Shown: piece after piece, positions 51,697 through 54,976 of the stretch
Layout: every line of letters begins with the position of its first letter
Numbering within the stretch: position 1 is the stretch's first letter
Assembly: GCA_949529985.1 (NCBI GenBank)
Contig: CATIRS010000049.1
Coordinates: forward strand, 182,367-237,342
Direction of reading: 5' to 3'
DNA from: Owenweeksia sp. TMED14
GTDB lineage: Bacteria; Bacteroidota; Bacteroidia; Flavobacteriales; Schleiferiaceae
Length of the DNA: 54,976 bases
The notes under the pieces: generated by a model
Database searches by the model: none
Told to the model about the DNA's origin: nothing
Seen by the model: the letters and a program-made list of their open reading frames with translations, nothing else
Program-made: the position numbers and the translations under genes

Positions 51697-54600
51697 TTAA
51701 AATTTCAAATTAACTTTCACGCCAACCTCACGAACAGCAGGGTAAGCACCAGACTGATTTCCCTGGATATTTCCAGCAGATAAACCTGCTTCAGGATCAG
51801 AATAAGGATTGGCTTTCCAAAGGATAGCCAAATTGCGGCCTACCAGTGAGATATCTAATCCTTTAATACCTGTTTGTCCTAAAAGGTCTGCAGGAACACT
51901 ATATTGGAGAGAAACCTCACGAAGTTTTAAATATGAAGCATCCCAAACGTGATATTCAGCAACTCCTCTTGAGTATCCTAGTACATTACTGTAAAAACTC
52001 ATATCTCCATAGTAGTCACCCACCACGTTGTTGGAATAGTCATTTACAGCATTACCGTCAGCATCTGTCGTTGTAGATCCATCCCAGAGAGAAACACCTG
52101 TCATCTTTAATCCTCCAGCGCCAGAACCTCCAGCTTGATAATTTTCATCATAAATAGAATTACGAATTGGATTTCCATCAGCATTCAAACCAGCAGTTAG
52201 GTCATAAATACCAGTAGCATAACCATAATATGTATCCAATGAGAAGAAGCTACCTCCCACTTGACAATCCAATAGGGCACTTGCAGTCCAATTCTTATAA
52301 CGGAAAGATTTATTCAAGCCGCCATACCAATCAGGATTGATATCACCAAGAACCTCTTTTTCAGCTCGGGTATATTTAACACCGCCTCCGCGACCTCTTG
52401 AAAAGACGTCATTCTCTTGAACAACAATGTTTCCGGCAGCATCTCTTGCATGGGCAGTACCATAAATAACACCATAAGCCTGTCCTGGTCTAGCCTCAAT
52501 GGTAATACCACCTTGAACACCTGCGAGTTGAAGATTCTCGGCACCTTCAAATAAACTAACTACATTACTTCTGTTTCGAGTCCAGTTTAAATTCATATTC
52601 CACTCGAAATCATTTGTCCGAATTGGAGTTAAGTTTAAAGAAGCCTCAACACCCGCATTATTAATTACGCCGGCATTAACATACTTGTAAATAGAACCTG
52701 TTGTAGATGAAACTCTTGCAGGCATAATCTGATTGGATGATGTCTGATCATAATAAGAAAGATCAAAACCAACACGATTATCAAATAACATCATTTCCAA
52801 ACCTAACTCAGTAGATACTGTACTCTCTGGTATCAAACTTGCGTTAGCATTAGTACTCGGAGCAGACGCAAGGTTTGCGCTTCCAAAAGGAGTGCCCATG
52901 TTATATGCATTAGCTAAAGCTTGAGCTGGAGCATCTGCACCAACCTGAGCATAATTAGCTCGTATTTTACCGAAATTAATCGCATCAGCATCAATCACCT
53001 CAGAAAAGACGAGGGCCAAAGTAGCTGACGGATAGAAAAATGAATTATTGTCTGTAGGAAGTGTTGAAGAAACATCTTGACGTCCAGTTAGATCAACGTA
53101 TAAATAATCCTTATATCCTAAAGATGCACGCGCAAATAAACCATTAACACCTACTTGATAAGCAGTTTCACTTGGAGCTATAGGAGCATTAATAGAATTA
53201 CTTAAGGCATATACACCCGGCACTACAAGTCCACCATTGGTCTCTGCAGAAATACTAGAAAATGCATTACGACGGACATTAGATCCTAAGTTACCATTTA
53301 CAGAAAAATCTCCAAAATTCTTATTCGCAGTCAAAACTAAATCGATATTTGTTTCAGAAACAGTACGATTTCTACGAACATAACCTGGTACATCTACACC
53401 TGTTACAGCTTGGCGCTCTTCTTCCATTCCAGAATAAGTATCTATGGAAGCGCGTCCCATGAAATCCAACCAATCATTGATTTTATAATTCGTCATGACA
53501 TTTCCAAGGATACGATCACGCGAGTCATTAGAATAACTCTCATTAGCCATATGGTAAGGATTGTCAAAATAGTGAGCTGCAGTAGGATCAGCTGCGCCGT
53601 ATCCATATGCATTCCAAGAAAGATTCTTTCCTGTTGCTTCATAAGCAGCTTTTTGCTCAAGTATATCAACTCCAACGTTATACCACTGTCGGAAAGACTG
53701 GTTGGGGTTTTTGTTAGAATAACCCGTACCGCTACGTCCTTTAGCATTTTGATTGATATAGTTAGCAGTTGTAGAAATTGTTAACCTATCACTCAAATTC
53801 TGAGATCCACTAAAAGAAAAATTATTTCTTTTCAATGAAGAATTAGGAGAAATACCAGTGGTATTAAACTGAGTTGCACTAACTCTGAAAGTACCGTTCT
53901 CACTTCCTCCGTCTACAGCCACTGAATTGTTGGTGGTAATTGCAGTCTCCCAAAATGCTGCTGGAGTATTTGCGCCAGCAGTATGAGCTTGTGATTGACC
54001 ATAAGTAGCTAATTCAGGGAAAAGTGAATTCCAACCATATTTTTGAAGATTTGGATCGAATGCCATTCCGTAAGAAGCATCATCTCCCGTTGGGTCACAG
54101 ATGTCGTTGATACCGTCACCGTCGACGTCAAATGCAGTCATCTTAGCTTCAGTCCAAACTCCATTAATTGTGTCTGGGCCATAATAAGGACCATATCCTT
54201 GGCCATATTCGTTTTGATATCTCACAAAAGTTGAAGGATTAAAAGTTCCTACAGTGTATCCTGAACCGATAGAGATTCCAAGACCCTTTTTAGCTGAACC
54301 TTTTTTAGTTGTGATAAGAATAACTCCGTTAGAAGCTCGCGAACCATAAAGTGCTGTGGCTGCCGCTCCTTTTAATACAGATACTTTATCTATATCCTCA
54401 GGGTTGATGTCCATAGCTGCATTACCGTAGTCATATCCACCGCGACCAGTTTTCTGGTTCCCAGTGTTGTTAATAGCATTCGAAATAGGAATACCGTCAA
54501 CCACAAACAGAGCCTGATTGTTACCAGTCAAAGAACTGTAACCACGTATAACTACGTTGGCCGATCCTCCCATGGTACCTGACTGTCTAATATTCACTCC

Positions 54601-54976
54601 GGCAACTTTACCAGATAATGAACTCATGAAGTTAGCGTCCTTTACTTTGGATACTTCTGCTCCTCCAACTTCTTGGACGGCGTAACCAATGGACTTTTTG
54701 TCTCGAGAAATACCAAAAGCCGTAATAACCACCTCATCCAACTTATTGGAAGAAGTACTTAACGACATATTTAGTGTGTTCCCACTGACAGTGGATTCTC
54801 CTGAGGCATAGCCCATTGAAGAAAATACTAATACGGCATTCTTACCAGCTTTAAGGGAATATTTTCCATCAAAATTGGTAATTGCGGCATTGTTTGTGCC
54901 CTTTTCCTTCACTGATACGGAAGGAATAGGCTCACCCGTTTTTGCATCGGACACAATTCCAGTCACATTCTGCGCA
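51697..54976 (-). CDS. susC: SusC/RagA-type TonB-dependent transporter, 5' end cut by window
   Basis: About 1,092 residues are visible and the frame runs off the window edge, where it reads AQ-NVTGIVSD, so the signal peptide is just outside. It begins with a carboxypeptidase-regulatory-like domain (GIVSDAKTGEPIPSVSV), then the plug (VVITAFGISRDKKS, FVVDGIPISNA, VLKGAAATALYGSRASNGVI) and a 22-strand outer-membrane barrel ending VNLKF. An Asp-rich stretch FDVDGDGINDICDPTGDD (54085-54135 region) lies in what should be an extracellular loop and looks like a calcium site. It pairs with susD downstream to import an oligomer. Confidence 0.93.
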   Translation of the reverse strand, partial: AQNVTGIVSDAKTGEPIPSVSVKEKGTNNAAITNFDGKYSLKAGKNAVLVFSSMGYASGESTVSGNTLNMSLSTSSNKLDEVVITAFGISRDKKSIGYAVQEVGGAEVSKVKDANFMSSLSGKVAGVNIRQSGTMGGSANVVIRGYSSLTGNNQALFVVDGIPISNAINNTGNQKTGRGGYDYGNAAMDINPEDIDKVSVLKGAAATALYGSRASNGVILITTKKGSAKKGLGISIGSGYTVGTFNPSTFVRYQNEYGQGYGPYYGPDTINGVWTEAKMTAFDVDGDGINDICDPTGDDASYGMAFDPNLQKYGWNSLFPELATYGQSQAHTAGANTPAAFWETAITTNNSVAVDGGSENGTFRVSATQFNTTGISPNSSLKRNNFSFSGSQNLSDRLTISTTANYINQNAKGRSGTGYSNKNPNQSFRQWYNVGVDILEQKAAYEATGKNLSWNAYGYGAADPTAAHYFDNPYHMANESYSNDSRDRILGNVMTNYKINDWLDFMGRASIDTYSGMEEERQAVTGVDVPGYVRRNRTVSETNIDLVLTANKNFGDFSVNGNLGSNVRRNAFSSISAETNGGLVVPGVYALSNSINAPIAPSETAYQVGVNGLFARASLGYKDYLYVDLTGRQDVSSTLPTDNNSFFYPSATLALVFSEVIDADAINFGKIRANYAQVGADAPAQALANAYNMGTPFGSANLASAPSTNANASLIPESTVSTELGLEMMLFDNRVGFDLSYYDQTSSNQIMPARVSSTTGSIYKYVNAGVINNAGVEASLNLTPIRTNDFEWNMNLNWTRNRSNVVSLFEGAENLQLAGVQGGITIEARPGQAYGVIYGTAHARDAAGNIVVQENDVFSRGRGGGVKYTRAEKEVLGDINPDWYGGLNKSFRYKNWTASALLDCQVGGSFFSLDTYYGYATGIYDLTAGLNADGNPIRNSIYDENYQAGGSGAGGLKMTGVSLWDGSTTTDADGNAVNDYSNNVVGDYYGDMSFYSNVLGYSRGVAEYHVWDASYLKLREVSLQYSVPADLLGQTGIKGLDISLVGRNLAILWKANPYSDPEAGLSAGNIQGNQSGAYPAVREVGVKVNLKF

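Noticed and set aside
53410-53784. Open frame of 124 codons on the plus strand inside susC
   Set aside because: Antisense to a clear TonB-dependent transporter; its composition reflects the opposite strand.
1-54976. tRNA genes, rRNA genes, CRISPR arrays, insertion sequences or prophage
   Set aside because: By eye, no intergenic gap holds a cloverleaf or regularly spaced repeats, and no transposase, integrase or Cas motif appears in any reading frame considered real.

Overview
The window is a dense, AT-rich stretch of chromosome from a member of the Bacteroidota, most likely a marine flavobacterium-type organism (order Flavobacteriales). The evidence is gliding/type IX secretion genes (gldE, gldD, porX), two secreted proteins with C-terminal T9SS sorting domains, a SusC/SusD pair, a fused lpxC-fabZ gene, a Cox15-type heme A synthase, a kynurenine pathway pair, and promoter elements of the Bacteroidota type (TAnnTTTG, several with TTG 18-20 bases upstream). 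The genus cannot be fixed from sequence reading alone. Genes are tightly packed; no stretch over about 200 bases lacks a gene, and I see no tRNA, rRNA, CRISPR array, insertion sequence or phage gene.

Layout. 1-3.1 kb: end of gldE, gldD, then divergent heme A synthase and an EamA-type exporter. 3.2-7.8 kb: a dicarboxylate/amino-acid:cation symporter, ribosomal proteins L21 and L27 with a promoter and terminator, seryl-tRNA synthetase, a small lipoprotein and a DUF4286-like protein. 7.8-11.8 kb: exported S9 peptidase, M16 peptidase, O-methyltransferase. 11.8-18 kb: an envelope sugar region with kdsB (CMP-Kdo synthesis), a T9SS cargo protein, a DegT-type sugar aminotransferase, an outer-membrane-like protein and waaA (Kdo transferase). 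18-22.1 kb: a recA - TPR lipoprotein - oligopeptidase B operon. 22.3-25.5 kb: Bcp peroxiredoxin, an endonuclease III without its iron-sulfur cysteines, a 28-bp perfect hairpin, and a second T9SS cargo protein. 25.6-31.2 kb: glycine dehydrogenase, then kynureninase and kynurenine 3-monooxygenase. 31.2-35.1 kb: MlaF/MlaE-type lipid transport genes, a 50-residue lipoprotein, a SprT-like metalloprotein, purK and purE. 35.1-40.7 kb: a LytTR response regulator with a large propeller-type sensor kinase, and aroA-aroB. 40.9-44.5 kb: proline dehydrogenase, a small membrane protein, tsaE and porX. 44.6-50.2 kb: an operon of an HD phosphohydrolase, lpxD, lpxC/fabZ, lpxA, an ABC ATPase and efp. 50.2-55 kb: paired terminators, then susD and a susC cut by the window end.

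How it fits together. Much of the window builds or supplies the cell envelope: lipid A (lpxD, lpxC/fabZ, lpxA), inner core Kdo (kdsB, waaA), phospholipid transport (mlaEF), and secretion or gliding (gldD, gldE, porX). Peptidases, the SusCD pair, the symporter, proline dehydrogenase, glycine dehydrogenase and the kynurenine enzymes fit a cell living on proteins and other polymers. Nothing here is clearly a wholly new system. The points that most deserve a second look are the cysteine-free endonuclease III, the propeller kinase/LytTR pair, the possible Kdo-modifying aminotransferase context, the recA operon with envelope genes, the 28-bp hairpin, the calcium-site-like insert in SusC, and a repeated 25-nt promoter-to-start spacing.
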